A DNA stretch of 64,000 nucleotides from DATFVJ01 sp963851085 (GCA_963851085.1 CAWKNX010000012.1:1-64000), one strand, 5' to 3'; shown: positions 13,842-22,711, counted from the stretch's first letter. Numbers and translations are program-made. Notes: generated from the sequence alone by a model not told the origin.

Positions 13842-15149
13842 ATGCTCGGGGTTTCCCGGGGTGGGCATTCGGGCCAAGGCGGGGCCGAGCGGGAGCGCGG
13901 CGGGATCGAGCCGGAGCGGGGCGGGATCGAGCCGGGGCGGGGCGGGATCGAGCCGGAGCGGGGCGGGATCGAGTCCGACGCAAATGACGCTCCCGTACGG
14001 CCGATCCATGCGCTGCCAAAGGCCCACCTGCATCTGCACCTGACGGGGGCGATGCGGCAGGCCACCCTGATCGAACTGGCCCGCGAGCACGGCGTCGGGC
14101 TGCCCGACGCGCTCACCACTGACCGGCCGCCGCAGCTGCGCGGCACGGACGAACGTGGCTGGTTCCGGTTCCAGCGGCTGTATGACATCGCTCGCTCGGT
14201 ACTGCGCACACCGGCGGACGTACACCGGCTACTGCGCGAGACCGCGGAAGACGAAAGAAACGAAGGTTCCGGCTGGCTGGAGATCCAGGTCGATCCGTCC
14301 GGCTACGCGGGGCGGTTCGGCGGCCTGACCCCAACCGTCGAGCTGGTACTCGACGCAGCAGCGCGGGCATCAGACTCGACCGGCATTGGCATCGGCGTGA
14401 TCATCGCGGCGAACCGGACCAGGCACCCGCTTGACGCGAGGACTCTCGCCAGGCTCGCCGCACGGTATGCGGGGAGAGGCATCGTCGGGTTTGGCCTCAG
14501 CAACGACGAGCGCCGGGGCCCAGCCGCCGAGTTCGCCCCCGCGTTCCGCATCGCCGCACGCGCTGGCCTGCTCGCCGTTCCGCACGGCGGGGAGCTTGCC
14601 GGGCCAGACAGTGTGCACGCGTGCCTGGAGCAACTGAACGCGGACCGGATCGGTCACGGCGTGCGCGCCGCGGATGACCCGGCCCTGACGCGTCTGCTCG
14701 CGGCACGTGGCACCATCCTTGAAGTGTGTCCGACGTCCAACGTCGCGCTTGGTGTGGCCGCCCAGGCCGAAGACGTGCCGCTGCGCACGCTGCGGGACGC
14801 CGGGGTGAATGTCGCGCTCGGTGCCGACGACCCGCTGCTCTTTGGCGCCAGGCTCGCCGCGCAATACGAACTCGCCAGGCATACCTACCTGTGCACCGAC
14901 CCCGAACTCGCCGAGCTTGCCCGCATCTCGGTGTATGGCTCAGCCGCGCCCGCCCACATCCGCGCAAGCCTGCTGGCCGGGATCGATTCCTGGCTCGCAC
15001 CACCAGGTGGCCCACCGGCTCCGCCCACCGCACAGGACCCGCCCGCCAGCGTAGCGTCCCCAAGCCTCGTTACCGGACCCACCCGCCCGTCGCGCGTTCC
15101 CGGCCCCTTACCAGACCCGCCCGCCCTGGGGGCGCTGCCCTACTTGTGA
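13842..15149 (+). CDS. add: adenosine deaminase with a repeat-bearing N-terminal extension
   Basis: Hydrolyses adenosine to inosine in purine salvage. The metal-binding HLHLHL motif (LPKAHLHLHLTGAMR), the GWFRFQRLYD block, PHGGEL, RIGHGVRA and the metal Asp in VNVALGADDPLLFG are all present. The catalytic core needs no N-terminal extension, yet the nearest in-frame start before it is ATG 13842 (the frame stays open to ATG 13782). That leaves about 50 extra residues containing four RGGIEPE-like heptads from a 21-bp tandem repeat. A Pro-rich tail of about 50 residues follows the core. The start is uncertain. The gene is between the aminotransferase and murB, as in Streptomyces. Confidence 0.9.
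   Translation: MLGVSRGGHSGQGGAERERGGIEPERGGIEPGRGGIEPERGGIESDANDAPVRPIHALPKAHLHLHLTGAMRQATLIELAREHGVGLPDALTTDRPPQLRGTDERGWFRFQRLYDIARSVLRTPADVHRLLRETAEDERNEGSGWLEIQVDPSGYAGRFGGLTPTVELVLDAAARASDSTGIGIGVIIAANRTRHPLDARTLARLAARYAGRGIVGFGLSNDERRGPAAEFAPAFRIAARAGLLAVPHGGELAGPDSVHACLEQLNADRIGHGVRAADDPALTRLLAARGTILEVCPTSNVALGVAAQAEDVPLRTLRDAGVNVALGADDPLLFGARLAAQYELARHTYLCTDPELAELARISVYGSAAPAHIRASLLAGIDSWLAPPGGPPAPPTAQDPPASVASPSLVTGPTRPSRVPGPLPDPPALGALPYL
13901..13980 (+). repeat. 21-bp tandem repeat inside the add reading frame
   Basis: CGGGATCGAG occurs at 13901, 13922, 13943 and 13964, exactly 21 bases apart, so the array keeps frame and encodes four heptads of the type RGGIEP(E/G). Confidence 0.9.
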
Positions 15150-15323
15150 TTCTGGCGGGTCGTCAAGGCCGGGGGAAGGGTGAACGCCGTTCTGGGGATA
15201 GCCGGTCGGGGGGATAACCGGGATGGGGATAACCGGTCCGGGATACGGGGCCGTCCAGGCGTTACCTGAGTTCGCCGGTTGGGCAGCCCGGCCATCATCG
15301 GCGCAGGCCAGATGGTCAGCCGG
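15150..15323. other. add-murB convergent gap
   Basis: Short GC-rich gap between two convergent genes, with GGGGATAACCGG-like repeats near 15193-15242. No gene is seen. Confidence 0.5.
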
Positions 15324-16466
15324 TCACAACTCGACGCCGACGAGCACGGGTTCAGGCATGAGCGTCACGCCGAACATGTCGCGGACCGAATCCCTGATCT
15401 CACGGGCCAGGGCAACCAGCCCCGCCGTGGTCGCGCCGCCCGGGTTGGTGAGCGCGAGCGTGTGCCTGGACGAGATCCGGGCACCCCAGGCCGTGTACCC
15501 CCGGCGGAATCCCGCGCGTTCGATGAGCCATGCGGCCGGCACCTTGACGTGGCCATCAGGAGCGGGAAACCGCGGCACCAGGGTGCCGGTGCCCAGCCGA
15601 CGGCGCACCGCGTCCTCGAATGCCGCGAACTGATCAGGACCGAGCACGGGGTTGGTGAAGAAGGAGCCGGCGCTGCGGGTATCCGGATCGGCCACGTCGA
15701 GCACCATGGCCTTCCCCCGGCGCAGGTCAAGGACCGCATCACGGACGTCGCCCAGTGGCACCCGCCGCCCGGGCGCGACCCCGAGCGACGACGCGAGCTC
15801 GGCGTAGCGGATCGGCCGCGACAGCCGTTCGGGATCGACTTTGAACTTCACCTCGAGCACCACGAACCGGCCGGGCGCGCGTTTGAACATGCTCGTCCGG
15901 TAACCGAACTTGCACGCGGCGTTGTCCAGCATGACAACCCGCCCGGCTGCCCGGTCGAAGGCACGCACCGCCGTGATGGTCTCGGCCACCTCCTGCCCAT
16001 AGGCACCCACGTTCTGGATCGGGGTGGCGCCGGCCAGGCCGGGAATACCGGCCAGGCACTCCAGGCCGGAAAGCCCGCCAGCCGTGCAGCGCGCGACGAC
16101 GGCGTCCCACTCCTCCCCGGCGGCAGCCGTCAGCACCACGGCGGCTCGATCGCCCCGATCCCATCGGATCTCGATGCCGCGGGTTAGCACGTGAACGACG
16201 GTGCCAGGGAAACCTTCATCGGCGACGACCAGGTTGGATCCGCCGCCGAGAATGAGGACCGGCTCACCTGCCGCGTCGGCGCGCCGGACGGTGTCCACCG
16301 CGTCCCGCTCGCTGGGCGCCTCGACGAAAGCACCCGCAGGGCCGCCGAGCTGGAGGGTCGTGTGGCTGGCCAGCCGCACCTGTTCCCTGCGCGGGGCGCA
16401 AGGCTCCAGCGCGGGCTGGTCACGGCCGAGCTGGGCGGCCGTGTCACCTGCTCCCGTGACCGCCAC
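15324..16466 (-). CDS. murB: UDP-N-acetylenolpyruvoylglucosamine reductase
   Basis: FAD enzyme that reduces UDP-GlcNAc-enolpyruvate to UDP-MurNAc with NADPH in peptidoglycan synthesis. The 380-residue protein has the FAD-binding motif LILGGGSNLVVADEGFPG, CLAGIPGLAGATPIQNVGAYGQE with the catalytic-site Arg/Tyr region, and GSFFTNPVL carrying the proton-donor Ser. It begins at ATG 16466, six bases after the stop of the HadB-like gene, and is probably in one transcript with the dehydratase pair. Confidence 0.96.
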   Translation of the reverse strand: MAVTGAGDTAAQLGRDQPALEPCAPRREQVRLASHTTLQLGGPAGAFVEAPSERDAVDTVRRADAAGEPVLILGGGSNLVVADEGFPGTVVHVLTRGIEIRWDRGDRAAVVLTAAAGEEWDAVVARCTAGGLSGLECLAGIPGLAGATPIQNVGAYGQEVAETITAVRAFDRAAGRVVMLDNAACKFGYRTSMFKRAPGRFVVLEVKFKVDPERLSRPIRYAELASSLGVAPGRRVPLGDVRDAVLDLRRGKAMVLDVADPDTRSAGSFFTNPVLGPDQFAAFEDAVRRRLGTGTLVPRFPAPDGHVKVPAAWLIERAGFRRGYTAWGARISSRHTLALTNPGGATTAGLVALAREIRDSVRDMFGVTLMPEPVLVGVEL

Positions 16467-16471
16467 CGGTG

Positions 16472-16900
16472 TCAGGCCAGCTTGACGACCGCGCGGGCTC
16501 GGGTGAGGACCTTGGCCTCGCCGGACCTGGCAGTCAGCGCAAGGACCACCCGGTTGTCGTCCAGCTTCTCCTCGATCTTCCCGTCAACCTCGATGGTCGC
16601 GCCCTTGTCGTCGTCAGGGACCACGACGGGAGCTGAGAACCTGACGCTGAAGTCGAGCACGGCACCGGGATCACCGGCCCAGTCGGTGACGTATCTGCCC
16701 GCCTGCGCCATGGTGAACATCCCGTGCGCGATCACGTTCGGGAGGCCGACCGACGTCGCGATCCGCTCGTTCCAGTGGATCACGTTGAAATCACCCGAAG
16801 CGCCGCAGTACTTGACCAGATCGAGGCGCTGCACGGGGTAGGCTCGCGGCTCCAGTTCGGTGCCGGGCTCGACGTCGTCGTATTTGACCTGCGCGCTCAT
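16472..16900 (-). CDS. MaoC-family (R)-hydratase, HadB-like
   Basis: Hot-dog-fold hydratase subunit, 142 residues. It contains the hydratase 2 catalytic motif GDFNVIHWNERIATSVGLP with the Asp/His pair, and HGMFTMAQAGRYV. In mycobacteria the equivalent HadB pairs with HadA to dehydrate 3-hydroxyacyl-ACP. Here it follows the HadA-like gene by 16 bp. The same pair lies next to murB and rpmG in many actinomycetes that lack mycolic acids, so the substrate is not certain. Confidence 0.9.
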   Translation of the reverse strand: MSAQVKYDDVEPGTELEPRAYPVQRLDLVKYCGASGDFNVIHWNERIATSVGLPNVIAHGMFTMAQAGRYVTDWAGDPGAVLDFSVRFSAPVVVPDDDKGATIEVDGKIEEKLDDNRVVLALTARSGEAKVLTRARAVVKLA

Positions 16901-16916
16901 ATCGCTGGCCCCTCTC

Positions 16917-17369
16917 TCAGTTCCCGGCGCCGCCGCGCTCCACGAGCGTGGAATGCGCGGTGCACACGTGCTCGCCGTCGACGGTCCTGATCTCGGTCTG
17001 CGTGGTCAGCAGCTCGTTGCGGCCCACCGCACGGATATCGGAGATGGTGGACTGGCAGGTGACGACGTCACCCGCGTAAAGCGGGCGGCTGTACTCGAAT
17101 CGCTGCTCGCCGTGCACGACCATGGCGTAGTTGATGCCAAGGCCAGGATCCATGACCGCCTGCGCACTGCCGGCCATGCTGATCACGATCGGGAACGTCG
17201 GCGGCGCGAGCACGTCCTTGTGGCCCGCCGCCTGGGCCGCCTCGCGGTCGCGGTACAGCGGATTGGGGTCGCCGATCGCGCTCGCGAATTCGGCGATCTT
17301 CAACCGGCTGACCTCGTACGGTTCGGTCGGCGGGTATGTCCGGCCAAGAAAGTCCCGGTTGATTCCCAT
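16917..17369 (-). CDS. MaoC-type dehydratase N-terminal-domain protein, HadA-like
   Basis: Partner subunit (150 residues) of the next gene product. It has the FAS1-type dehydratase N-terminal fold: YEVSRLKIAEFASAIGDPNPLY, VLAPPTFPIVI and HGEQRFEYSRPLYAGDVV. This subunit lacks the catalytic Asp/His motif, as HadA does, and is expected to form a heterodimer with the HadB-like protein. It begins at ATG 17369. Confidence 0.9.
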   Translation of the reverse strand: MGINRDFLGRTYPPTEPYEVSRLKIAEFASAIGDPNPLYRDREAAQAAGHKDVLAPPTFPIVISMAGSAQAVMDPGLGINYAMVVHGEQRFEYSRPLYAGDVVTCQSTISDIRAVGRNELLTTQTEIRTVDGEHVCTAHSTLVERGGAGN

Positions 17370-17543
17370 GCAGCCCTCCGCGAGACCAGGTGACCCGGCG
17401 CCGGCCAGGTGCGGCGATTTACGTGCGTGCCATCATCCGGCGATGCGGCGCCTGGCGCGCCCCGCACGCAGCGCTGCGGGAACCCGCACCGCACCATGCG
17501 ACGGTAACAGAACGCGATTCGGTCTGGGCTGCGTGGCGCCCGG

Positions 17544-17708
17544 TTAGCGGGTCTCGCGGTGCGACTGATGCTTACGGCAGTTCGGGCAGTACTTCTTGAT
17601 CTCCAGCCGGTCCGGGTCGTTGCGCCGGTTCTTGCGGGTGATGTAGTTGCGGTGCTTGCACTCCTGGCAGGCCAGGGTGATCTTCGGCCTGACGTCGGTG
17701 GCAGCCAC
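17544..17708 (-). CDS. rpmG: 50S ribosomal protein L33, zinc-binding form
   Basis: A 54-residue product starting at GTG 17708 (V-AATDVRPKITLACQECKHRNY) and ending KHQSHRETR. Two CxxC pairs (CQEC and CPNC) form the zinc ribbon of the C+ paralogue. A GAAAGG ribosome site lies just upstream. It sits between tRNA-Met and the HadA-like gene, the standard order in Streptomyces. The gap to the HadA-like gene (17370-17543) holds nothing I recognise. Confidence 0.95.
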   Translation of the reverse strand: MAATDVRPKITLACQECKHRNYITRKNRRNDPDRLEIKKYCPNCRKHQSHRETR

Positions 17709-17782
17709 GATGGCGTGCCTTTCTTCTGGTTCGGATGGTCGGACATGCCGTTCGCCGGGTCCAGGCGGAACCGGCGAACTTG

Positions 17783-17856
17783 TAGCGGAGGCCGGACTTG
17801 AACCGGCGACACAGCGATTATGAGCCGCTTGCTCTGCCTGACTGAGCTACTCCGCC
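17783..17856 (-). tRNA. trnM: tRNA-Met, elongator type (anticodon CAT)
   Basis: The minus strand folds as a cloverleaf: acceptor GGCGGAG with CTCCGCT, a D-arm AGCTCAGTCAGGCAGAGC, anticodon arm GCGGCTCATAATCGCTG with CAT, and T-arm GCCGGTTCAAGTCCGGC. It does not have the initiator features of three GC pairs below the anticodon loop. It is 74 bp upstream of rpmG. Confidence 0.96.
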
Positions 17857-17969
17857 GCCTCATCGGCCGGCCACCGCCGACGCGGCAGCGGGCCGGCACG
17901 TCAGCATACCTGTAACCGGTGTCCCGGCTCGATATTCCCAGGATGGCTTCGGTGGAAGGAGTCTACAAG

Positions 17970-18020
17970 GAGCGCCCGGCAATGGGGGCGCTGATCCAGC
18001 GCCCCCATTGCCGGGCGCTC
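17970..18020. repeat. perfect 51-bp palindrome
   Basis: Two perfect 24-bp arms (starting GAGCGCCCGGCAATGGGGGC) surround ATC. It lies between tRNA-Met and the serine hydrolase gene. There is no T-run, and the stem is longer than a normal terminator. Confidence 0.95.
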
Positions 18021-18073
18021 GAAGGTCCTCGGCTCGCGAGCCGGGCGGGCCTGGCGCGGCGCACACTTGGCAC

Positions 18074-19162
18074 ATGGAGATCGGCGGGCGAGTGGAGCGC
18101 GGCTTCGAGCCAGTGCGTGAGGCGTTCGCGTCGGTGCTACGCCAGCAGCGCGGCACCGGTGCGGCAGTGGCCGCGTGGTCGGACGGCGTGTGGCTCGCCG
18201 ACCTGTGGGGTGGCTGGGCCGATGCGGCCCGCACCCGGCGCTGGCAGCGGGACACCCTCGTACAGCCGTATTCGGTATCCAAGCCCTTTGCCGCGATGGG
18301 CGCACTGCTGCTCGCCGACCGGGGCCTCGTCGAGCTGGACGCGCCCGCGCAGCATTACTGGCCGCAGCTACGTGCCCGCGCCACCGTTCGCCAGTTGCTG
18401 TCTCATCAGGCCGGTGTGGTGGCGCTCGACGAACCCGCGCCGACCGAGGTGTTCTACGACTGGGACCGGCTGTGCGCGCTGCTCGCGGCGCAGGAACCGG
18501 CGTGGGAACCCGGGACAGCACATGGGGAATCGGCGCTCTTCTACGGCCACCTCGTTGGTGAGCTTGTGCGGCGCGTCGACGGCCGCGGGCCTGGGCGGTT
18601 CCTGCGGGAGGAGATCTGCGGCCCGGCGGGCCTCGACTTCCATTTTGGGCTCACCACCGCCGAACAGGCCCGGGCCGCCGACCTGACCGGCCTTGACGAG
18701 CGGTTCGTGCACGAGAACATGGCCGGAAAGCCCGCGCTCTACGCGCGCGCGGTCGGCAACCCGCCAGGCTGCCAGGATCCAGCCGTGGTCAACGGCCGCG
18801 CGTGGCGCGGCGCGGAGATACCCGCCATCAACGGTCATGGCACGGCCAGGGCGGTGGCCGGCCTTTACGCGGCGCTGCTCGGTGGGCAACTGCTCTCGGC
18901 GGGCCTGCTGCGGGAGGCGACCACGGCGCAGTGCTCGGGGGTGGACGCCGTTTACGGCCACGACAACGCCTGGGGCCTCGGCTTCGGGGTGGATGCGGAT
19001 GAATTCGGGATGGGCGGGCTCGGGGGAAGTTACGCGGGCGCGATCACCGCCGGCGGTTATACGTTCGGCTTCGTGACCGCGGCCATGGGCGATCACGCCA
19101 GGAGCGCGGAGATCGAAAACGCGCTCCGCGCCTGCCTGGGGCTGCCGCCATTTGACGGCTGA
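18074..19162 (+). CDS. serine hydrolase of the beta-lactamase/EstB type
   Basis: A 362-residue class C beta-lactamase-fold hydrolase. The nucleophile motif SxxK appears as YSVSKPFAAMG, and the second motif as GESALFYGHLVGELV with the Tyr. The conserved structural block NGHGTARAVAGLYAALLGG and a GLGGSYAGA motif near the C-terminus are also present. No signal peptide is visible, which suggests a cytoplasmic esterase rather than a secreted beta-lactamase. ATG 18074 gives MEIGGRVERGF, the usual start of this family. Neighbours do not indicate a substrate. Confidence 0.85.
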   Translation: MEIGGRVERGFEPVREAFASVLRQQRGTGAAVAAWSDGVWLADLWGGWADAARTRRWQRDTLVQPYSVSKPFAAMGALLLADRGLVELDAPAQHYWPQLRARATVRQLLSHQAGVVALDEPAPTEVFYDWDRLCALLAAQEPAWEPGTAHGESALFYGHLVGELVRRVDGRGPGRFLREEICGPAGLDFHFGLTTAEQARAADLTGLDERFVHENMAGKPALYARAVGNPPGCQDPAVVNGRAWRGAEIPAINGHGTARAVAGLYAALLGGQLLSAGLLREATTAQCSGVDAVYGHDNAWGLGFGVDADEFGMGGLGGSYAGAITAGGYTFGFVTAAMGDHARSAEIENALRACLGLPPFDG

Positions 19163-19241
19163 GGCCGTCCTCGGTGCCGGCGGGTAAGCCGATGATCGGG
19201 ACCGGCGCGGTGTGATAGACACGTGCAGACGGAGGCCGGAC

Positions 19242-20267
19242 ATGCTCTTTCCCACATCACTTGTAGGCAGCTATCCGCAGCCCGACTGGCTGATCGACAG
19301 GAAGCGGCTCGCTGACAGGTTCCCGCCGCGGGTGCGCGCCCGTGAACTGTGGCGCGTCGCGCCCGAGTACCTGGAGCAGGCACAGCATGACGCGACGCGG
19401 CTGGCGATCCGCGACCAGGAACTGGCCGGCCTGGACATCATCACCGATGGTGAGATCTGCCGCGAGAGCTATTCGAATCGCTTCGCGACGGCGCTCGAGG
19501 GCGTTGACATCGACAATCCGGGCAGTGCGCTCGACCGGAGCGGCCACCCGAACCCGGTGCCGCGCGTGGTCGGCCCGATCCGCCGCAGGCACGCGGTCGA
19601 GACGGCTGACCTCAGGTTCCTGCGGGCCGCCACGGACAGAACGATCAAGATCACAGTGCCCGGGCCGTTCACGATGTCCCAGCAGGCGCAGAACGACCAC
19701 TACCCCGACCAGGAAAGCCTGGCCTTCGCGTACGCGGAGGCGGTGAACGGCGAGGTCAAGGACCTGTTCGCCGCCGGGGCCGACATCGTGCAGATCGACG
19801 AGCCCTACATGCAGGCGCGCCCGGAAAAGGCCCGCCAGTACGGCGTACCCGTCCTCAACCGCGCGCTGGACGGGGTCACAGGGACGACGGCCGTGCACAT
19901 CTGCTTCGGATACGCGGCCATCATCCACGAACGCCCGGCCGGCTATTCATTCCTGCCCGAACTCGCCGCCGCACAGTGCGATCAGATCTCGATCGAGACC
20001 GCGCAATCCAATCTCGACTGCAGCGTGCTGTCCGCGCTGGACGGAAAGACCGTGATCCTGGGCGTCCTCGACCTGTCCGACAGCACCGTCGAGACGCCGG
20101 ACGAGGTCGCCGCGCGGGTTCGGCGGGCAGCGAAGTACGTGCCGCCGCAGCGGCTGGTTCTCGCCCCCGACTGCGGCATGAAGTACCTGCCGCGTGCTGC
20201 CGCGTTCGGCAAGCTGCAGGCGATGACGGCCGCCGCGCGCGAGCTTCGCGCCGAATACGCCGACTGA
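19242..20267 (+). CDS. MetE C-terminal-domain-like methyltransferase
   Basis: A 341-residue single-barrel homologue of cobalamin-independent methionine synthase. It has TSLVGSYPQPDWLI at the start, the catalytic-domain block GLDIITDGE, FTMSQQAQNDHY, VQIDEPYMQA, zinc ligands in HICFGYA, and the last zinc Cys in LAPDCGMKYLP. It lacks the N-terminal half of MetE, so it probably uses a different methyl donor or thiol. ATG 19242 is preceded by GGAGG. The acceptor is unknown. Confidence 0.87.
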   Translation: MLFPTSLVGSYPQPDWLIDRKRLADRFPPRVRARELWRVAPEYLEQAQHDATRLAIRDQELAGLDIITDGEICRESYSNRFATALEGVDIDNPGSALDRSGHPNPVPRVVGPIRRRHAVETADLRFLRAATDRTIKITVPGPFTMSQQAQNDHYPDQESLAFAYAEAVNGEVKDLFAAGADIVQIDEPYMQARPEKARQYGVPVLNRALDGVTGTTAVHICFGYAAIIHERPAGYSFLPELAAAQCDQISIETAQSNLDCSVLSALDGKTVILGVLDLSDSTVETPDEVAARVRRAAKYVPPQRLVLAPDCGMKYLPRAAAFGKLQAMTAAARELRAEYAD

Positions 20268-20291
20268 GGTCAGCCCGCCCCGCAACCGCGA

Positions 20292-20440
20292 TGCGATCCC
20301 ATGCCGGGTCCGCTCTGGACAGAGCCGTCGTCAACCTGTCCATCCTGAAGAATGGCCGAGCCAGAGCGGTCCGCTTCACCACGCTGACCAGACTGTGCGA
20401 GGTCCTGCACGGCCAGCCAGGTGACCCGCTCCGCCACCGG
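20292..20440 (+). pseudogene. XRE-type helix-turn-helix regulator remnant
   Basis: The frame reads VVNLSILKNGRARAVRFTTL then TRLCEVLHGQPGDPL, which matches the second half of a small Cro/CI-type HTH domain (family pattern LSRIENGK-RAIRFSTL-LCEALGCQPGDLL). The first helices are missing and the frame then continues into Arg/Pro-rich sequence. The rest of the 20268-20782 gap holds no other recognisable gene. Confidence 0.55.
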
Positions 20441-20782
20441 CCGCAGCCCGCGCCGCTCGAGGTGGAAGCCGCTTCGACGCGGCCGAGCCGCACGCGAATC
20501 CCGCCGGATCGCCGCGCTAGGCCACCCGGCGGCAGGCAAGGTCAAGCTCGCCAGCCCCGGGCGAGCGCCTTGCGCAGGCCGTCCGCGTCGAACCCGGTGG
20601 CAAGGTCCGGCCCGGCCGGCAGCCGCGGCCCTCAGCGAGCGCGCCGACCTCGGCGACGTCTGCGACGTCGGATGGATCAGGCCGGCCACCACGCGCCTGG
20701 CCGCGGCGTCATCGCCCGTGATCGGCAGCGCGCGGCGGTCCGGCGGTCCCGCCGCCTGGCCCCGCGACGCCAGCCGATGTGA

Positions 20783-21521
20783 TCAGGGCGGACCGTAGGC
20801 GGCGAGGAACACGCGAACTCCTGCGTCGGCGATGCGGGCTTGCTCCGCCGCGGTAAGCACCGTGTCATTTCCGCAGAACAGCGCCTTGTCCAACGACCTG
20901 CCGAGGATCAGGAAGGCGAAGTGGCCGGCGGCGAGCTGTGGATCGTCCAGGCGCAGCAGGCCGCGGCGCGCGAGATGCTCAAAGCAGGCCGCCAGCGCGC
21001 CGATGGCGCGTTCCGCAGCGCGTTCGTAGTAGGTACGCGCCAGGTCGGGCAGCCGGTTGGCCTCCCCGATGACGAGCCGGCGCAGCCGCAGCACTTGCGG
21101 CCGGACGACGGAGGCGACATACAGGCGCGCAAGCTCACCCAGATCCCTGCCCAGATCGTCGGTCTCGTGGAGCAGCTGGATGTGCGCGATGAAGGGCCCA
21201 CCGAACTGGTCGATGGTGCTGAGGACGATGCCGGTGAAAAGGCGCTCCTTGTCCGCGAAGTTCTTGTAGACCGTCTGCTTGGACACTGCGGCCAGCGCCG
21301 CGATCTCGTCCATGCTCGTGCCCTGGTATCCGTTGCGCAGGAACAGCGTGGTCGCCGCCTCCATGATCGTCCTGCGCTTCCGTGCCGACCGGCCCTCCTC
21401 GGGCCGGTCGGCCCCACCATCGGCTTCCCGGCCGGCCTGGGCGGCGCCGGTCAGGAGCACCCCGGCCGCACCGGCCGGGTCTGACGCGCCGGACGGCCGG
21501 GCTGGTACTGCGTCCGCCATT
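20783..21521 (-). CDS. TetR-family transcriptional regulator
   Basis: A 246-residue one-component repressor. Residues about 48-95 form the HTH: SARKRRTIMEAATTLFLRNG then TSMDEIAALAAVSKQTVYKNF. The following helical domain (YYERAAERAIGALAACFEHL) resembles the AefR-like C-terminal class. About 45 extra Ala/Gly-rich residues precede the HTH. ATG 21521 has a good GGAGAGGAG site. A pair of inverted 19-bp sites lies just upstream, so it probably represses itself and may control the divergent DUF1905 gene. Confidence 0.92.
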
Positions 21522-21546
21522 CGGATCTCCTCTCCACTGAATAATA

Positions 21547-21592
21547 GTACTAGACGGCTCAGTACCAAAACTAGTACTGTACGGTCTAGTAC
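21547..21592. promoter_or_regulatory. likely TetR operator (two inverted 19-bp sites)
   Basis: GTACTAGACGGCTCAGTAC (21547-21565) and GTACTGTACGGTCTAGTAC (21574-21592) are inverted copies; each also has GTACT/AGTAC ends. They lie 26 bases before the tetR start, an AT-rich island in GC-rich DNA, as expected for an operator overlapping the promoter. Confidence 0.75.
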
Positions 21593-21752
21593 TTTCACAA
21601 GACTGCGGAGAATATGTGACGCGTGCGGACACGGCATCACGTCCGGCGTGGCGGCGGCACTGATGCCCCGCAGACGCCACGGCCGGGTCGCGGCGGCGGC
21701 GCTGATGGCCGTAGCCGCCACAGCATGGCCGCCGCCGGTCGCAGGCATCCCG

Positions 21753-21844
21753 CAGACGTGTACCGGCATGAGGAGCAGACGTGTACCGGCATGAGGAGCA
21801 GACGTGTACCGGCATGAGGAGCAGACGTGTACCGGCATGAGGAA
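21753..21844 (+). repeat. 23-bp tandem repeat upstream of the DUF1905 gene
   Basis: Four copies of a unit containing CAGACGTGTACCGGCATGAG begin at 21753, 21776, 21799 and 21822, period 23. The last copy runs into the ribosome site of the next gene. Each copy carries an ATGAGGAG that could act as a false start or ribosome site. Confidence 0.95.
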
Positions 21845-21856
21845 GGGAAGAATCTG

Positions 21857-22291
21857 ATGAGGTTCCGCGGCATCGTGCAGCTCAGCGGCAAGACCGCGAC
21901 GGGGATCGAGGTTCCCGAGGGGGTGGTCGCCAGCCTCGGGCCGGGCAAACGGCCGGCCGTGCTCGTCACGATCAACGAGTACACCTACCGGAGCAGCGTG
22001 GCGCCCATGGGCGGGAGGTTCATGGTCCCGGTCAGCGCGGAGGTCCGCGCCAACGCCGGGGTGGCCGCCGGCGACGAGGTGGACGTGGATCTCGAACTCG
22101 ACACCCAACCCCGTCAGGTGACCGTGCCCGCGGACTTCGCCGCCGCGCTCGACCGCGACGCCGATGCGCGGCGGGCCTTCGGCGCTCTGTCCTACAGCCG
22201 TCAGTTGCGGCATGTGCTCGCGATCGAGGGTGCCAAGACGCCCGAGACCAGGCAACGGCGCATCGGCAAGGCGATCAGCGAACTGCGGTAA
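21857..22291 (+). CDS. DUF1905/YdeI-like protein
   Basis: A 144-residue protein with a DUF1905 beta-barrel domain (MRFRGIVQLSGKTATGIEVP, PAVLVTINEYTYRSSVAPMG, GVAAGDEVDVDLELD). A C-terminal OmdA/YdeI helical part follows (LSYSRQLRHVLAIEGAKTPE, RRIGKAISELR). Members have been linked loosely to bacteriocin resistance, but no mechanism is established. ATG 21857 is preceded by GGAAGGGAAG. It is divergent from the TetR gene with the operator and a 23-bp repeat array between. Confidence 0.88.
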   Translation: MRFRGIVQLSGKTATGIEVPEGVVASLGPGKRPAVLVTINEYTYRSSVAPMGGRFMVPVSAEVRANAGVAAGDEVDVDLELDTQPRQVTVPADFAAALDRDADARRAFGALSYSRQLRHVLAIEGAKTPETRQRRIGKAISELR

Positions 22292-22394
22292 GGCGGGTCA
22301 CCGCGCTGAGGCAGGCGCACGGCCTGCTGCCTGGCGAGCCCACGCCGTCAGCCCGGCCGGTGCAGCCCAAAGCGCATCGCGGGATACTCGCCAC

Positions 22395-22646
22395 ATGGTT
22401 GAAGACATCGCGCGGGAACGGGCCATCTACCAAGCGCTCAAGGCCGCCGACGAAGTCGCTGCCGCGCTTCAGTCGCATCTCATCGAGGAACACGGCGCTG
22501 ATCCCGATCGCGCTGCCCCGCAGACGACCTCCACCAATGCGCTCAAGCTCCTGCGGCAGGCCCGCGAGCGCCTGGGCCAGGGACTGCGGGTCGTCGAGGC
22601 CGACAGCATCGCCGAGTCTGACAACATCTCCCTGCGCAATCAGTGA
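22395..22646 (+). CDS. small conserved-looking protein, function unknown
   Basis: An 83-residue, largely helical, acidic protein (MVEDIARERAIYQALKAADE, NALKLLRQARERLGQGLRVV). I do not recognise a family. Codon usage is normal for the genome and the composition is protein-like. It converges on the encapsulin gene, with palindrome B between them, so it is not in the same transcript. It has no C-terminal extension that could be identified as an encapsulin cargo tag. Confidence 0.55.
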   Translation: MVEDIARERAIYQALKAADEVAAALQSHLIEEHGADPDRAAPQTTSTNALKLLRQARERLGQGLRVVEADSIAESDNISLRNQ

Positions 22647-22711
22647 CACCTGGCGCGTCAGCCCGTCGCGGCCCATGATCAATCATGGACCGTGGCGGGC
22701 TGGCGCGCGTT

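Noticed and set aside
17783..18074. Integration site of a mobile island at tRNA-Met
   Set aside because: No integrase, direct repeat of the tRNA end or island genes are seen; the neighbours are the standard chromosomal order.
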